The position numbers were made by a program, and so were the translations under genes. A stretch of 64,000 nt of DNA from Prevotellaceae bacterium (lineage in GTDB: Bacteria; Bacteroidota; Bacteroidia; Bacteroidales; Bacteroidaceae), in contig JAHZGX010000014.1 of NCBI GenBank assembly GCA_019420585.1, positions 1 through 64,000 of the forward strand. The letters are read 5' to 3'. The notes under the pieces are model-generated. The model ran no database searches and was not told where the DNA came from. It saw nothing but the letters and a program-made list of their open reading frames with translations. Each line of letters opens with the position of its first letter. Within the stretch, counting starts at the first letter, position 1. Shown in pieces: positions 1 to 9,130 of the stretch.

Positions 1-200
1 CTGCCGAGGAGTCCGCCGGCTCCTAGCGAGGAATGGATTCGCTCCTGCCGAGGAGCCCGCCGGCTCCTAGCGAGGAATGGTTTCGCTCCTGCCGAGGAGC
101 CCGCCGGCTCCTAGCGAGGAATGGATTTGCTCCTGCCGAGGAGCCCGCCGGCTCCTAGCGAGGAATGGATTTGCTCCTAGCGAGGAGCCCGCCGGCTCCT
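1..200. repeat. 44-bp tandem repeat, about 4.5 copies, cut by the window edge
   Basis: Copies start at 1, 45, 89 and 133, and a partial diverging copy starts at 177. The period is exactly 44 bp, which is not a multiple of three, so the repeat is not a repeated peptide. Each unit contains the inverted repeat AGGAGCC-CGCC-GGCTCCT (for example 51-68) and an alternative hairpin GCTCCT-GCCG-AGGAGC across the unit boundary. Copies differ by only a few bases. The array lies upstream of the promoter of the lipoprotein gene at 330. Its left end is outside the window and its function is unknown. Confidence 0.9.
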
Positions 201-291
201 CGACAGGGGCAGTTCACCATTCCGGCCTTCCCGCCTCCATCGCTCCGGGACTTTCCCTCGCGTGGCGGCATGGCCTATGCCGGAAAGTACG

Positions 292-300
292 TATATTTGC
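292..300 (+). promoter_or_regulatory. Bacteroidetes -7 promoter element for the lipoprotein gene
   Basis: TATATTTGC matches the TAnnTTTGC consensus. It lies 29 bp before the ATG at 330, which predicts a leader of about 27 nt. This supports starting the gene at 330 and not inside the 44-bp repeat. Confidence 0.65.
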
Positions 301-329
301 GGACGGAATTATCTGGAAATAGACTTCTT

Positions 330-1283
330 ATGTGTATTATGGAAAATGTGGCTTGCCGGGCAGCGCTGCTCCTTGCCGTTGGCTGCTTCCTGTCCTGCTC
401 CCATGCAGGGCGTGGGGAGGCATGTGGGACAGATGCTGCTCCGCAGGGAAGGGAGGCGGAGTCCAAGGGTGCGTGTGCCGATGGGAAGGAAATGGCGGAC
501 TGCATCCCGGCGGGAGAATTCCTGCGGCGCTTCATCCTCTCTTATGAGCAAGCCCCTGATGCTTCCCTGCTGGACAGTTGCCTTACTCCGCACGCCCGGG
601 AGATGTACGGCCGCATGGTGATGGAGCATGGCTGCGACATGCTGGTGCTGGCGCAGGACGTTCCTGATGACTTTGAAGAGACGCTCGCGGTCACGGCCCT
701 GGGGCACGGGTGGTACAGGATGGAGTATGAGGATCCGTGGCGGGGCGGAAAAGTCAGCAATTACTTCTTCGTGACCGGGGAGGGGCAGGACGGGAGGTGC
801 CGCATTGCATACGTGCATGGCTTCGCCGGTGAGCTGGCTGCAGATTCCATTGATGCCTCCAATCTCTTCTGGGTGAAAAGAGGCGGCGTGCCGGTGGGTG
901 GCGGGACCGCGCTGGAGTTCCTGCGCTCATTCTACCGGGCGTATGCTGCCGAGTATCTCTCGCTGGATGCCGATGTGGCACGCGGCACGGGCATGCTCAG
1001 GGAAAGGTATCTTTCCGCCGAGGCCCGGAACCAGTGTGAGGCACTGGGCAAGGAGTATGCCGAGGATGGCATGGATGGCTACGACGCATTGATAGGCGGC
1101 TTTTACACTACCATGAAGCGCGAGCAGGAGCGTGACATACGTGAGGCAGGAGCAGGACTGCTCACCGTGGACGGAAGGCTGGAGATTTCCGTAGGGCACG
1201 CCTCCGGCGGGTGGCTCATTGCGGGAGTCAGGGAAATAAGGCCTGAAGGAAAGGGAGTGCAGGGGGACGCTTGTGGCAGGTGA
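330..1283 (+). CDS. Lipoprotein with two DUF3828-like domains
   Basis: The 317-residue product has a lipoprotein signal peptide with a hydrophobic stretch and a lipobox ending at about Cys23 (FLSC), so it is probably anchored in an envelope membrane. Two similar regions follow, at roughly residues 50-165 and 185-305. Both begin with a helical FLRxFxxxY-type motif and end in beta-rich sequence. This resembles tandem DUF3828/NTF2-like domains, but that is recognition by eye and the function is unknown. The frame is open upstream to 165, through the tandem repeat, but the promoter at 292 and the signal peptide argue for 330 (or the in-frame ATG at 339). It converges on the nucleotidyltransferase gene. 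Confidence 0.7.
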   Translation: MCIMENVACRAALLLAVGCFLSCSHAGRGEACGTDAAPQGREAESKGACADGKEMADCIPAGEFLRRFILSYEQAPDASLLDSCLTPHAREMYGRMVMEHGCDMLVLAQDVPDDFEETLAVTALGHGWYRMEYEDPWRGGKVSNYFFVTGEGQDGRCRIAYVHGFAGELAADSIDASNLFWVKRGGVPVGGGTALEFLRSFYRAYAAEYLSLDADVARGTGMLRERYLSAEARNQCEALGKEYAEDGMDGYDALIGGFYTTMKREQERDIREAGAGLLTVDGRLEISVGHASGGWLIAGVREIRPEGKGVQGDACGR

Positions 1284-1326
1284 GCGGCTTGGGCTTCCTG
1301 CGGGGCGTGCCCTCCGGCGCGCAGGT

Positions 1327-1872
1327 TCACGGCCTGGGCGGGGTGGTTGCGGTCGGGAGCGTGATGCCTTGCCGTGAGGCCCATTCCTCCAGGACCTTCA
1401 GCCGCCGGAAGTCTTTCGGCCTGCCGAAAAGCAGGAGCAGGCGGGCACAGTCGTGGAGCGAGGCAAACCGGATGCCTCCCGCCTCTCTGACCTCGTTTAT
1501 CTGCACGGGAATCCAGCCGCTCCCCGTCTTGACCTCCAGGCCGCCGCTGATGTCGAACTCGATGCCCAGCACCGTTGTCTTCCGGTGCAGGGAGCGGAAT
1601 CTCTGCCCGTGGCCTGTCTCGTCCTCCGCCTTTTCCTCCCGTGGCAAGTGCCCTCCGCGGTTTCCGTCGGCGGCCTTGTCCGGTTCTCCAAGGCATTCTG
1701 ACAGCAGGCGCGCGCCGCGGGCAGACATGACGATGTCCACGTCGTGCGCCTCCACGCCCGGGACTCCATTCAGTTCCAGGGCGCACGAGCCGTAGATGCA
1801 CCAATCCCGGTCGGCACGCTCCAGCAAGGGCTTCATGAGGCTGATTGCTCTGATTAGGCTATTCCTTTCCAT
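1327..1872 (-). CDS. Nucleotidyltransferase-superfamily protein
   Basis: The 181-residue protein has the signature of the MNT/AbiEii-like nucleotidyltransferase fold: a GSCALEL motif, then HDVDIVM (the catalytic D-x-D), and late in the protein a GRPKDFRRL motif typical of these families. Such proteins transfer a nucleotide to a protein, RNA or small molecule; the substrate here is unknown. A TTG start at 1905 is also open, but the ATG at 1872 begins nearer the fold. It starts 36 bp after the GH88 gene on the same strand, so the two may be co-transcribed. No recognisable partner toxin or antitoxin gene is adjacent. Confidence 0.65.
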   Translation of the reverse strand: MERNSLIRAISLMKPLLERADRDWCIYGSCALELNGVPGVEAHDVDIVMSARGARLLSECLGEPDKAADGNRGGHLPREEKAEDETGHGQRFRSLHRKTTVLGIEFDISGGLEVKTGSGWIPVQINEVREAGGIRFASLHDCARLLLLFGRPKDFRRLKVLEEWASRQGITLPTATTPPRP

Positions 1873-1908
1873 CCTGTCGTCTGATGACACTTTGCGCGTC
1901 GGCAAGTC

Positions 1909-3207
1909 TCATTGTTTTCCTGTGTTCCTGGTTGCCTGCTCCGCGGCTTTTCTCCGTGCCACGGCCTCCAGGTAATAATAGTCGGCATAGTTCAAGGGCA
2001 CGTCCACCTCGCTGTTGTGTGGCTTGCTCCCCGTGGAGTGCAGCAGCAGGAATCCGCAGTGGCTTCCCGGCTCCGCCTGGTAATGCCGGTGCAGCGATGC
2101 CGTGATCCTGTCGGCCATCTGCCTGTATGCCTGCGCCTTCTTCTTGCCCGAGAACGTGCTCAGCTCGTACAGGGCCGATGCGGCGATGGCTGCTGCCGAT
2201 GCGTCTCTCGGCACGGTGTCGTTTACCTTTCCCGCAGTGCATTTCTCCACCTCGGGCATCTTCATGTCCCAATAGGGGATGCCGTCGGCGGGAAGATTCT
2301 TCAGGGAGAGGATGAAGCCGGCAATCCGCTCCGCCTGCCTCAGGTACTCCGTGCGGCCGGTAAAGCGGTAGCACATGGTGAATCCGTATAGCCCCCAGCT
2401 CTGCCCGCGGCTCCAGCAGGAGTCATCTGCATGACCTTGATGGGTCTCCTTCAGGCGCACCTGTCCCGACTCCGGGTCATAGTCCACCACATGATAGGAG
2501 GAAGCGTCGGGCCGGAAGTGATTCTTCATGGTGGTCTGCGCGTGCTGCTCGGCGATGTGCCAGTAAGTGCTGTCGCCCGTCAACTGGGTTGCGCGGAACA
2601 GCAACTCGAGGTTCATCATGTTGTCTATGATGACGGGAAAGCGCCAGTGCTGGCCGTTGTGGTCCCAGGAGCGGATGCATCCGACGGCAGGACTGTAACG
2701 CGACGCCAGGGTTCGGGCACTCTGTATCAGCACGTCAAGGTATGACCGCTCCTTTGTCAGTTCATACGCCTTGCCGAAACTGCAGTTCATCATGAAGCCC
2801 AGGTCATGCGTTCCCCGGTGCCACTTGGCCTCCTCGATGGGCCATGTCCAGGTGACGGCTGTCTGCCTCCAGAAGTCATCGCCGGTATATGCGTACATCT
2901 GCCACAGGCTTCCGGGAAAGAACCCCGAACACCAGTCGTGCGGGTGCACCATCTGCAAGGCTCCATCGGCCGACAGCGTGCGAGGCTCCACGCGCCTCAT
3001 GCCGGCATTTCCCTTCTCCTTCCGTGCCCTGTCGGCGCATTCTGCCGCCAGTTTCAGTTGTCCCGCCGCGAACAGGTAGGCCGAGTCCGCGCTCATCCGC
3101 GTGTCTGCCTGCTGAACTTTCTTCGCGCTCCTCGGTGCCTCGGCGCCGGTACGGACGTAGGGCAGGCATGCCAGCACCAGTCCCATGCAAATGCATCTCT
3201 TCTTCAT
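1909..3207 (-). CDS. Secreted GH88 unsaturated glucuronyl hydrolase
   Basis: The 432-residue protein has an N-terminal signal peptide (MKKRCICMGLVLA...), so it should act in the periplasm or be exported. The body is an alpha/alpha-barrel of the glycoside hydrolase 88 family, which releases unsaturated uronic acids from oligosaccharides made by polysaccharide lyases. The two conserved aspartates are visible as THDLGFM (Asp135) and IIDNMMNLELL (Asp195). Their spacing of 60 matches the Asp88/Asp149 pair of Bacillus UGL. The open frame runs to 3306, but the Met at 3207 starts a normal signal peptide. No polysaccharide lyase is next to it in this window. Confidence 0.9.
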   Translation of the reverse strand: MKKRCICMGLVLACLPYVRTGAEAPRSAKKVQQADTRMSADSAYLFAAGQLKLAAECADRARKEKGNAGMRRVEPRTLSADGALQMVHPHDWCSGFFPGSLWQMYAYTGDDFWRQTAVTWTWPIEEAKWHRGTHDLGFMMNCSFGKAYELTKERSYLDVLIQSARTLASRYSPAVGCIRSWDHNGQHWRFPVIIDNMMNLELLFRATQLTGDSTYWHIAEQHAQTTMKNHFRPDASSYHVVDYDPESGQVRLKETHQGHADDSCWSRGQSWGLYGFTMCYRFTGRTEYLRQAERIAGFILSLKNLPADGIPYWDMKMPEVEKCTAGKVNDTVPRDASAAAIAASALYELSTFSGKKKAQAYRQMADRITASLHRHYQAEPGSHCGFLLLHSTGSKPHNSEVDVPLNYADYYYLEAVARRKAAEQATRNTGKQ

Positions 3208-3600
3208 AATTCCAGTTCCTGCTTGTTTCGTGCTTGATTCGTCAGTAACTTCCTGGGCGCATTTGCCCAAGGATGACCAGGCGAAGTTACAAATATTTCC
3301 GGACACCTCGGGAGGTTCCGGCGGAATAATGCTGAAGTGCAGCTTGCGCCGCCGCCCATCCGCCTTCCCGTCATGCTTCCCTGGCTCGATGGCTGGCTAC
3401 AGGCTGCTCTTTCCCCGCCGAGCACATTATTTATTATATGGCAGTCGCCCCGCGAAGTCAAAGTGGCGCGCTTGTCCTGTACATGCGGAACATGCGCAGC
3501 CCGAACATGCAGCCGGCCACCGAGGCGCACGTCTCGCGTTTTTTCCCTCCATATGAAGCCGTAACTCCTTTCGCGTCCTGCCGATGCGAACTTTTTATTG

Positions 3601-3609
3601 TAATTTTGC
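3601..3609 (+). promoter_or_regulatory. -7 promoter element almost touching the TPR gene start
   Basis: TAATTTTGC matches TAnnTTTGC. The ATG follows only 3 bp later at 3613. With the element centred near -7, transcription would begin at or next to the A of the start codon, so the mRNA is probably leaderless. Confidence 0.6.
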
Positions 3610-3612
3610 CGC

Positions 3613-4428
3613 ATGAAGAGAATGTTTCTTGCCCTTTCCCTGTTCGTCCTGACGCTCTGCGCACAGGCTCAGAACTATCAGCAGACCGTGCGTGCTGCCC
3701 TTGATGCCCTTGCCGCGGACAGTCTCCAACTGGCCGACTCCCTGCTGCGCCGGGCGCTTCGCCAGGAGCCTGCACTCAAGTCGAATGCCATCCTCTTCCA
3801 GCACCTGGGGCACATACAGGAGCGCCGGGGGCAGTATGAGCAGGCTCTGGAGTCCTACGGCCTGGGGCTGAACCTTTCGCCCACCACGCTTGGCCTGCTG
3901 CTCGACCGCGCCTCCCTGTACCTGCGGCTGGACAATGAGAAGCGTGCGCTGACGGACTACAACGATGTGCTCAGCCTGAGTGCCGACCATTCCGAGGCTC
4001 TTTTCTTCCGGGCATATATCTACACCCGCCAGCGGCTCTACAAGCAGGCCCGTGCCGATTACGAGCATCTCATACGCCTGCAGCCCGACAATGTGGAAGC
4101 CCGGGTGGCGCTGGCCTTGCTGAACGATCGCGACAACCGTCCGCGCGAAGCCATGGAGCAGATAAATGCCTTGCTGGAACTTTATCCCCACCGAGCCGAC
4201 CTCTATCTGGCACGGGGAGGCATGGAGCAGGACCGCAAGCAGTATGAGGCCGCCTTGCACGACATTGGCCGTGCCCTGGAACTCAACCCCAAGAGTCCTG
4301 ATGCCTATCTTTCGCGTGCCTCGCTCTACGTGGCCATGAAGCGCAAGAAGCAGGCGCGTCAGGACTGCCAGCGTGCCATCGCGCTGGGAGCCGACCGCGA
4401 GTCCGCCCTGCGTATTTTGGCGGAATGA
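3613..4428 (+). CDS. Secreted tetratricopeptide-repeat protein
   Basis: The 271-residue protein has a signal peptide (MKRMFLALSLFVLTLCAQAQ) followed by about six TPR units. The repeats are readable as alternating helix pairs with the usual A-x-x-x-Y/A and P-x-x-A/D positions, for example around QYEQALESY, LYKQARADY and QYEAALHDI. TPR proteins are protein-binding scaffolds; in Bacteroidetes many sit in the periplasm. No enzymatic domain is present. The gene may have a leaderless transcript (promoter at 3601). It is followed 81 bp later by the GH3 gene on the same strand, with no clear terminator between. Confidence 0.85.
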   Translation: MKRMFLALSLFVLTLCAQAQNYQQTVRAALDALAADSLQLADSLLRRALRQEPALKSNAILFQHLGHIQERRGQYEQALESYGLGLNLSPTTLGLLLDRASLYLRLDNEKRALTDYNDVLSLSADHSEALFFRAYIYTRQRLYKQARADYEHLIRLQPDNVEARVALALLNDRDNRPREAMEQINALLELYPHRADLYLARGGMEQDRKQYEAALHDIGRALELNPKSPDAYLSRASLYVAMKRKKQARQDCQRAIALGADRESALRILAE

Positions 4429-4509
4429 CTGATGTACTATTCCCCCGATGGACGGGTGGCATTTGACATCTAAGTGAACATCTGCATAACCTGAAATAGT
4501 TATAGACTT

Positions 4510-6720
4510 ATGAAGAAAATCATTCTTGCCTGCCTGGCGCTTGCGGCGTTCTCCGTGACATCCGCGGCGCAGGATGTTGCATCCTTGCCCTTCCGCAACC
4601 CGGATTTGCCGGTAGAGCAGCGCATAGAGGATCTCCTCGCTCGGCTGACCATCGAAGAGAAGGTCGCCCTGATGCAGCACAATGCTCCTGCCGTGCCCCG
4701 CCTGGGAATCCCGGCCTTCAACTGGTGGAACGAGGCACTCCACGGCGTGGCTCGCACCAATGAGAAGGTCACCGTGTTTCCCCAGGCGATAGCCATGGCC
4801 GCCACATTTGATGCGCCGGCCGTGGAGAAGATGGGCGATATGATTGCCAGTGAAGGACGTGCCCTGTTCAACGAGGCACTCCGGAAGGGCGAGGGCATAC
4901 GTCAGTATTATGGCCTGACATATTGGACACCTAACATCAACATCTTCCGTGATCCACGTTGGGGACGCGGCCAGGAGACTTACGGGGAAGACCCCTATCT
5001 GACCGGTGAGATGGGAGCGGCCATCACGCGTGGCCTTCAAGGCAACGACCCATATTACCTGAAGAGCGTGGCTTGCGCCAAGCATTATGCCGTGCATAGC
5101 GGCTCCGAGAGCAGCCGGCACTCCTTTGATGCCCGTCCGTCGCTTCATGACGTGTGGGATACTTATCTTCCCGCCTTCCGCAAGTTGGTCGTGGATGCAC
5201 GGGTACAGGGCGTGATGTGCGCCTATAACCGTGTGGATGGGAAGCCCTGCTGCGGCAATGACGACTATCTGCAAGACATCCTGCGCAACCAGTGGAAGTT
5301 CAAGGGATACGTGACATCCGACTGTGGTGCCATTGCCGACTTTGCAAGTTACCATAAGACCCACATCTCCCATACCGTGGCGGCGAGCGACGCTCTGCTG
5401 AGCGGCACTGACCTGAACTGCGGAGACAAGTACCGTTTGCTGGCCGAAGGTGTAAGGTTGGGCCTTCACACCGAGCGTGACATCAACACGTCCATGACTC
5501 GCTTGCTTGGGATACAGTTCCGCCTGGGGCTGTACGACCCGCAGGACCGGGTACCCTATGGCAATATTGGACGCGAAGTCATTGAGTCGCCCGCCCACAA
5601 GGAGCATGCTGGGCTGATGGCTCGCGAGTCTATGGTGCTGTTGCAGAACCGCAAGGGTATTCTTCCCTTGGATCCCAAGCGTGTCAAGAGCATTGCCGTG
5701 GTGGGGCCCAACGTGGATAATCCCGATGTGCAACTGGCCAATTACAACGGCTTCCCCACCGAAATCATCACACCCTTGAAGAGCCTCCAGAAGCGTTTGG
5801 GAAATAAGGTCAGTTACATCAGGGGCGTAGGCCATGTGGAGATGGAGAAGGGTGCTCTTACGCCTGCACAGATTGCTGCCCAGGCCCGCAAGTCGGATGT
5901 CATTCTATTCATTGGTGGTATCAGTCCCCGCCTGGAGGGCGAAGAGGGCGATGCCAACGGTGACAGAAAATATGGTTTCTATTGTGGCGACCGCACCCGC
6001 ACCGCTTTGCCCGAAATCCAGACCGAGATGTTGAAGGCCTTGAAGAAGACAGGCAAACCCGTCATACTGCTGTGCATGTCCGGCTCCGCCGTTAGCATGC
6101 CTTGGGAGGATCAGCATCTGGATGCCATCCTGCAGGCCTGGTATGCCGGACAGTCTGCTGGTGAAGCCATCTGCGATGTGCTTTTTGGTGACTATAGCCC
6201 TGCGGGACGCATGCCGGTCACCGTATATGCCAGTGACAATGACCTGCCTCCCTTTGAAGATTACTCCATGACGGGACGCACCTACCGTTATTTTCAGGGT
6301 AAGCCCCTGTATCCTTTCGGCTACGGACTCTGTTATACCACGTTTGCTTACTCGGATATTCACTGCGCGGGCAGCGCACGGACGGGTGAGACCGTGGAGT
6401 GTACCGTGACCGTGAAAAACACGGGAAAAGTGGCTAGTGACGAGGTGCCCCAACTTTATGTTGTTCATCCTCAGGATGGTCGCACTCAGATTCCTCTTTG
6501 CTCACTCAAGGGCTTCCGCCGGATTCACCTAAATCCCGGGGAAAGTAAGGAAGTCACTTTCACGCTGACACCCTATGACCTTGCACTTACTGATGAGACC
6601 GGCCTTTGGATTGAACGGAAAGGCTCCGTCACCCTGTTTGTCGGCGGATGCCAGCCTTCTTATGCCGACGGCATCTCCCACACACTGATTCTTGAGGGCG
6701 ATAATTACCAAGTCCATTGA
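4510..6720 (+). CDS. Secreted GH3 beta-glucosidase/beta-xylosidase
   Basis: The 736-residue protein has a signal peptide ending in SAAQ. The GH3 N-terminal TIM barrel, the alpha/beta C-terminal domain and a fibronectin-III-like domain (last about 75 residues) follow in the usual order. Motifs seen include NEALHGVAR, DPRWGRGQETYGEDPYLTG, KHYAVHSG and GYVTSDCGAI, where the Asp (about residue 271) is the family nucleophile. The SDCGAI form and NWWNEALHG context are typical of the GH3 xylosidase-type branch, so beta-1,4-xylosidase is a reasonable guess, but specificity cannot be fixed by reading. No PA14 insertion is visible. It probably works on oligosaccharides in the periplasm. Confidence 0.9.
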   Translation: MKKIILACLALAAFSVTSAAQDVASLPFRNPDLPVEQRIEDLLARLTIEEKVALMQHNAPAVPRLGIPAFNWWNEALHGVARTNEKVTVFPQAIAMAATFDAPAVEKMGDMIASEGRALFNEALRKGEGIRQYYGLTYWTPNINIFRDPRWGRGQETYGEDPYLTGEMGAAITRGLQGNDPYYLKSVACAKHYAVHSGSESSRHSFDARPSLHDVWDTYLPAFRKLVVDARVQGVMCAYNRVDGKPCCGNDDYLQDILRNQWKFKGYVTSDCGAIADFASYHKTHISHTVAASDALLSGTDLNCGDKYRLLAEGVRLGLHTERDINTSMTRLLGIQFRLGLYDPQDRVPYGNIGREVIESPAHKEHAGLMARESMVLLQNRKGILPLDPKRVKSIAVVGPNVDNPDVQLANYNGFPTEIITPLKSLQKRLGNKVSYIRGVGHVEMEKGALTPAQIAAQARKSDVILFIGGISPRLEGEEGDANGDRKYGFYCGDRTRTALPEIQTEMLKALKKTGKPVILLCMSGSAVSMPWEDQHLDAILQAWYAGQSAGEAICDVLFGDYSPAGRMPVTVYASDNDLPPFEDYSMTGRTYRYFQGKPLYPFGYGLCYTTFAYSDIHCAGSARTGETVECTVTVKNTGKVASDEVPQLYVVHPQDGRTQIPLCSLKGFRRIHLNPGESKEVTFTLTPYDLALTDETGLWIERKGSVTLFVGGCQPSYADGISHTLILEGDNYQVH

Positions 6721-6831
6721 TGTCTTTTGGACGGACGGCTCCTCAGCGCATGTCTGTGCCTGTGGGTGTGTTGCACTGCGCGTTAAGGCAAAAATCTCAC
6801 CACTTAATACTTGGGAATGCGCTTTTTTTTG

Positions 6832-6840
6832 TAAGTTTGC
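6832..6840 (+). promoter_or_regulatory. -7 promoter element for dsbD
   Basis: TAAGTTTGC matches TAnnTTTGC and sits 54 bp before the chosen ATG at 6895. The preceding T-run (about 6822-6830) after a weak GCGC...GCGC stem may terminate the GH3 transcript. Confidence 0.6.
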
Positions 6841-6894
6841 ACTTCATTATACAAGCGAAAGAATAACAAGGTTTTGGTGGATAATATAAAGAAC

Positions 6895-8937
6895 ATGACA
6901 AGAAGGCTCCTGCTGTTGTTGGCGACCGTCTTGTGCACTTGCCTGGCAGGCATGGCACAGGGGTCGGCTCCCGTGAAATTCAATGTTACGGCCGAAAAGG
7001 TGCCGGGCGGAAAGTTGCTGGTGCGCTTTGTCGGGCAGGTGGAGCCGGGATGGCATGTGTATGGGACAGACATACCTGAAGGCGGACCCACATCGGCTTC
7101 GCTTACCGTGGAGGAGTCCCGGGGGCTGAAGGCCGATGGCGCATTGCGTGCTGTGGGCAAGGTGCACCGTGCCATGGATGAGATGTTTGGCATGGAGGTC
7201 TCTTACATGGAAGGCCAGGCCGTATTTGAGCAGGCATACACTCTTACGGAGGCTGACTATTATTTGACCGGTTATTTGACTTACGGGGCGTGCAACGATG
7301 AGAACTGCCTGCCTCCCACCCATGTGGAATTTTCTTTCCTGGGTAAGGCCGATGCAGGGGCTCAGTCCGATGAGTCGGCACCCGATAGTGCGGAAGCCTT
7401 TTCACTTGCCTCCGACAGTGTGGCCGTGCAGCCGGTTCTGCCTTCCGCTCTTGCTGCAGATTCCAGCCTGTGGGCACCTGTGACGGCAGAACTTGACCGT
7501 GCCGGAGCAGGCGGTGGAATGGATGCAGGGCTGTTTGCCATCTTTCTGCTTGGTCTGTTCAGCGGGCTGGTGGCATTGCTCACCCCCTGCGTGTGGCCCA
7601 TTATCCCCATGACAGTCAGTTTCTTCCTGAAGAGGAACAAGGATGACAGGGGCAAGGGTATCCGTGATGCCATGACCTACGGCGTGAGCATTGTGGCCAT
7701 ATATGTGCTCCTGGGGCTGCTGGTCACGGCTGTCTTCAATGCAAACAAACTGAATGCCCTGAGCACCAATGCCGTGTTCAACATCTTCTTTTTCCTCTTA
7801 CTCCTGCTCTTCGGTGCCAGTTTCCTGGGCGGTTTTGAACTGACCCTGCCTAGTCGCTGGACGAATGCCGTGGACCGCAAGTCGGAATCCACCCGCGGCC
7901 TGTTGAGCATCTTTCTCATGGCCTTCACGCTGAGTTTGGTGAGTTTCTCCTGTACCGGCCCCATCGTGGGCTGGCTGTTGGTGGAAGTGAGCACGAGCGG
8001 TGTGTCACTGGCTCCCGCTGTGGGCATGTTTGGCTTTGCTCTCGCTCTGGCTCTTCCCTTCACGCTCTTTGCCCTCTTCCCCGCTTGGCTGAAGAGCATG
8101 CCCAAGAGCGGCAACTGGATGAACTGCATCAAGGTGTGCCTGGGCTTCGTGGAACTGGCCTTCGCGCTGAAGTTCCTCTCCGTGGCCGACCTGGCCTATG
8201 GCTGGCACATTCTAGACCGCGAGGTGTTCCTTTGCCTTTGGATAATGCTCTTTGCGCTCATGGGTGCTTACCTCATAGGCTGGATACGTTTCCCGCATGA
8301 CGAGGAAGAGTATGACGAGATGGGTGAGGTGGTGGTTCATCCGCGCACGGGAGTGGTACGCTTCTTCATGGCATTGGCCAGTTTCTCCTTCGCACTTTAC
8401 ATGGTGCCCGGTCTGTGGGGTGCACCCTGCAAGGCTGTGAGTGCTTTTGCTCCACCCATGAGCACCCAGGACTTCCGTCTGGGAGATACTCCCGAGGTGC
8501 GTGCGCAGTTTGCTGATTATGAGGAAGGCATGGCTTACGCCCGCGAGCACCGTAAGCCGGTGTTGCTTGATTTCACCGGATATGGTTGCGTGAATTGCCG
8601 CAAGATGGAGGCAGCCGTATGGACGGATTCACGTGTGGCTGCCACCATAAACGACCGCTATGTACTTATATCGCTCTATGTGGACGATAAGACCCCCCTC
8701 AACAGCCCCCTGGCAGTCACTGAGAACGGTTCGGTCACGAAACTCCGCACCGTGGGGGATAAGTGGAGTTACCTGCAGCGAGTGAAGTTTGGATCCAATG
8801 CTCAGCCTTTCTATGTCCTGCTGGATGGTGAAGGGCATCCGCTTGCGCCCTCCTATGCCTTCAATGAGAGCGTGGAGGATTATATGAACTTCCTGCAGCA
8901 AGGGCTTTCCGCTTTTGGCAAGGGCGTCCGTGACTGA
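6895..8937 (+). CDS. dsbD: Thiol:disulfide interchange protein DsbD
   Basis: The 680-residue inner-membrane protein moves reducing power from cytoplasmic thioredoxin to periplasmic thiol proteins. It has a signal peptide, then an N-terminal DsbD-alpha type domain with a cysteine pair (Cys133 and Cys138 in ACNDENC). A central multi-helix CcdA-like membrane domain follows (from about residue 215, with LTPCVWPIIPM and SFSCTGPIVG, the two membrane cysteines). A C-terminal thioredoxin-like domain carries CVNC at about 565-568. An in-frame TTG lies upstream at 6874, but the ATG at 6895 starts a clean signal peptide. It is transcribed alone from the promoter at 6832. Confidence 0.92.
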   Translation: MTRRLLLLLATVLCTCLAGMAQGSAPVKFNVTAEKVPGGKLLVRFVGQVEPGWHVYGTDIPEGGPTSASLTVEESRGLKADGALRAVGKVHRAMDEMFGMEVSYMEGQAVFEQAYTLTEADYYLTGYLTYGACNDENCLPPTHVEFSFLGKADAGAQSDESAPDSAEAFSLASDSVAVQPVLPSALAADSSLWAPVTAELDRAGAGGGMDAGLFAIFLLGLFSGLVALLTPCVWPIIPMTVSFFLKRNKDDRGKGIRDAMTYGVSIVAIYVLLGLLVTAVFNANKLNALSTNAVFNIFFFLLLLLFGASFLGGFELTLPSRWTNAVDRKSESTRGLLSIFLMAFTLSLVSFSCTGPIVGWLLVEVSTSGVSLAPAVGMFGFALALALPFTLFALFPAWLKSMPKSGNWMNCIKVCLGFVELAFALKFLSVADLAYGWHILDREVFLCLWIMLFALMGAYLIGWIRFPHDEEEYDEMGEVVVHPRTGVVRFFMALASFSFALYMVPGLWGAPCKAVSAFAPPMSTQDFRLGDTPEVRAQFADYEEGMAYAREHRKPVLLDFTGYGCVNCRKMEAAVWTDSRVAATINDRYVLISLYVDDKTPLNSPLAVTENGSVTKLRTVGDKWSYLQRVKFGSNAQPFYVLLDGEGHPLAPSYAFNESVEDYMNFLQQGLSAFGKGVRD

Positions 8938-9130
8938 GTCTCGGGCAGCCTGTACGGGAAGGGTTGCTCAGTGGTCAAAATGAGCCTAAGATTGGCCTAA
9001 ATCCCTTTATTTGACACTTTTTAAGTCAATGAATGTGAAAGGGATGATGGTCTATGATGGGAAAATGGGTAACTTCGCAGTGCCAGGAGGCACATGGAAC
9101 AAGGGAATACAACAAAAAGAAAGATAACGA

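Noticed and set aside
165..329. N-terminal extension of the first lipoprotein through the tandem repeat
   Set aside because: It would place 55 residues before the signal peptide, and the -7 element at 292 lies inside it.
3288..3300. Leftward promoter AATATTTGT for the GH88 gene
   Set aside because: It lacks the TA of the TAnnTTTG consensus, so I did not list it as a feature, although it lies in a plausible place.
3595..5835. Long leftward open frame opposite the TPR and GH3 genes
   Set aside because: GC-rich codon use leaves the reverse strand open; the translated sequence has no domain, and the forward genes are clear.
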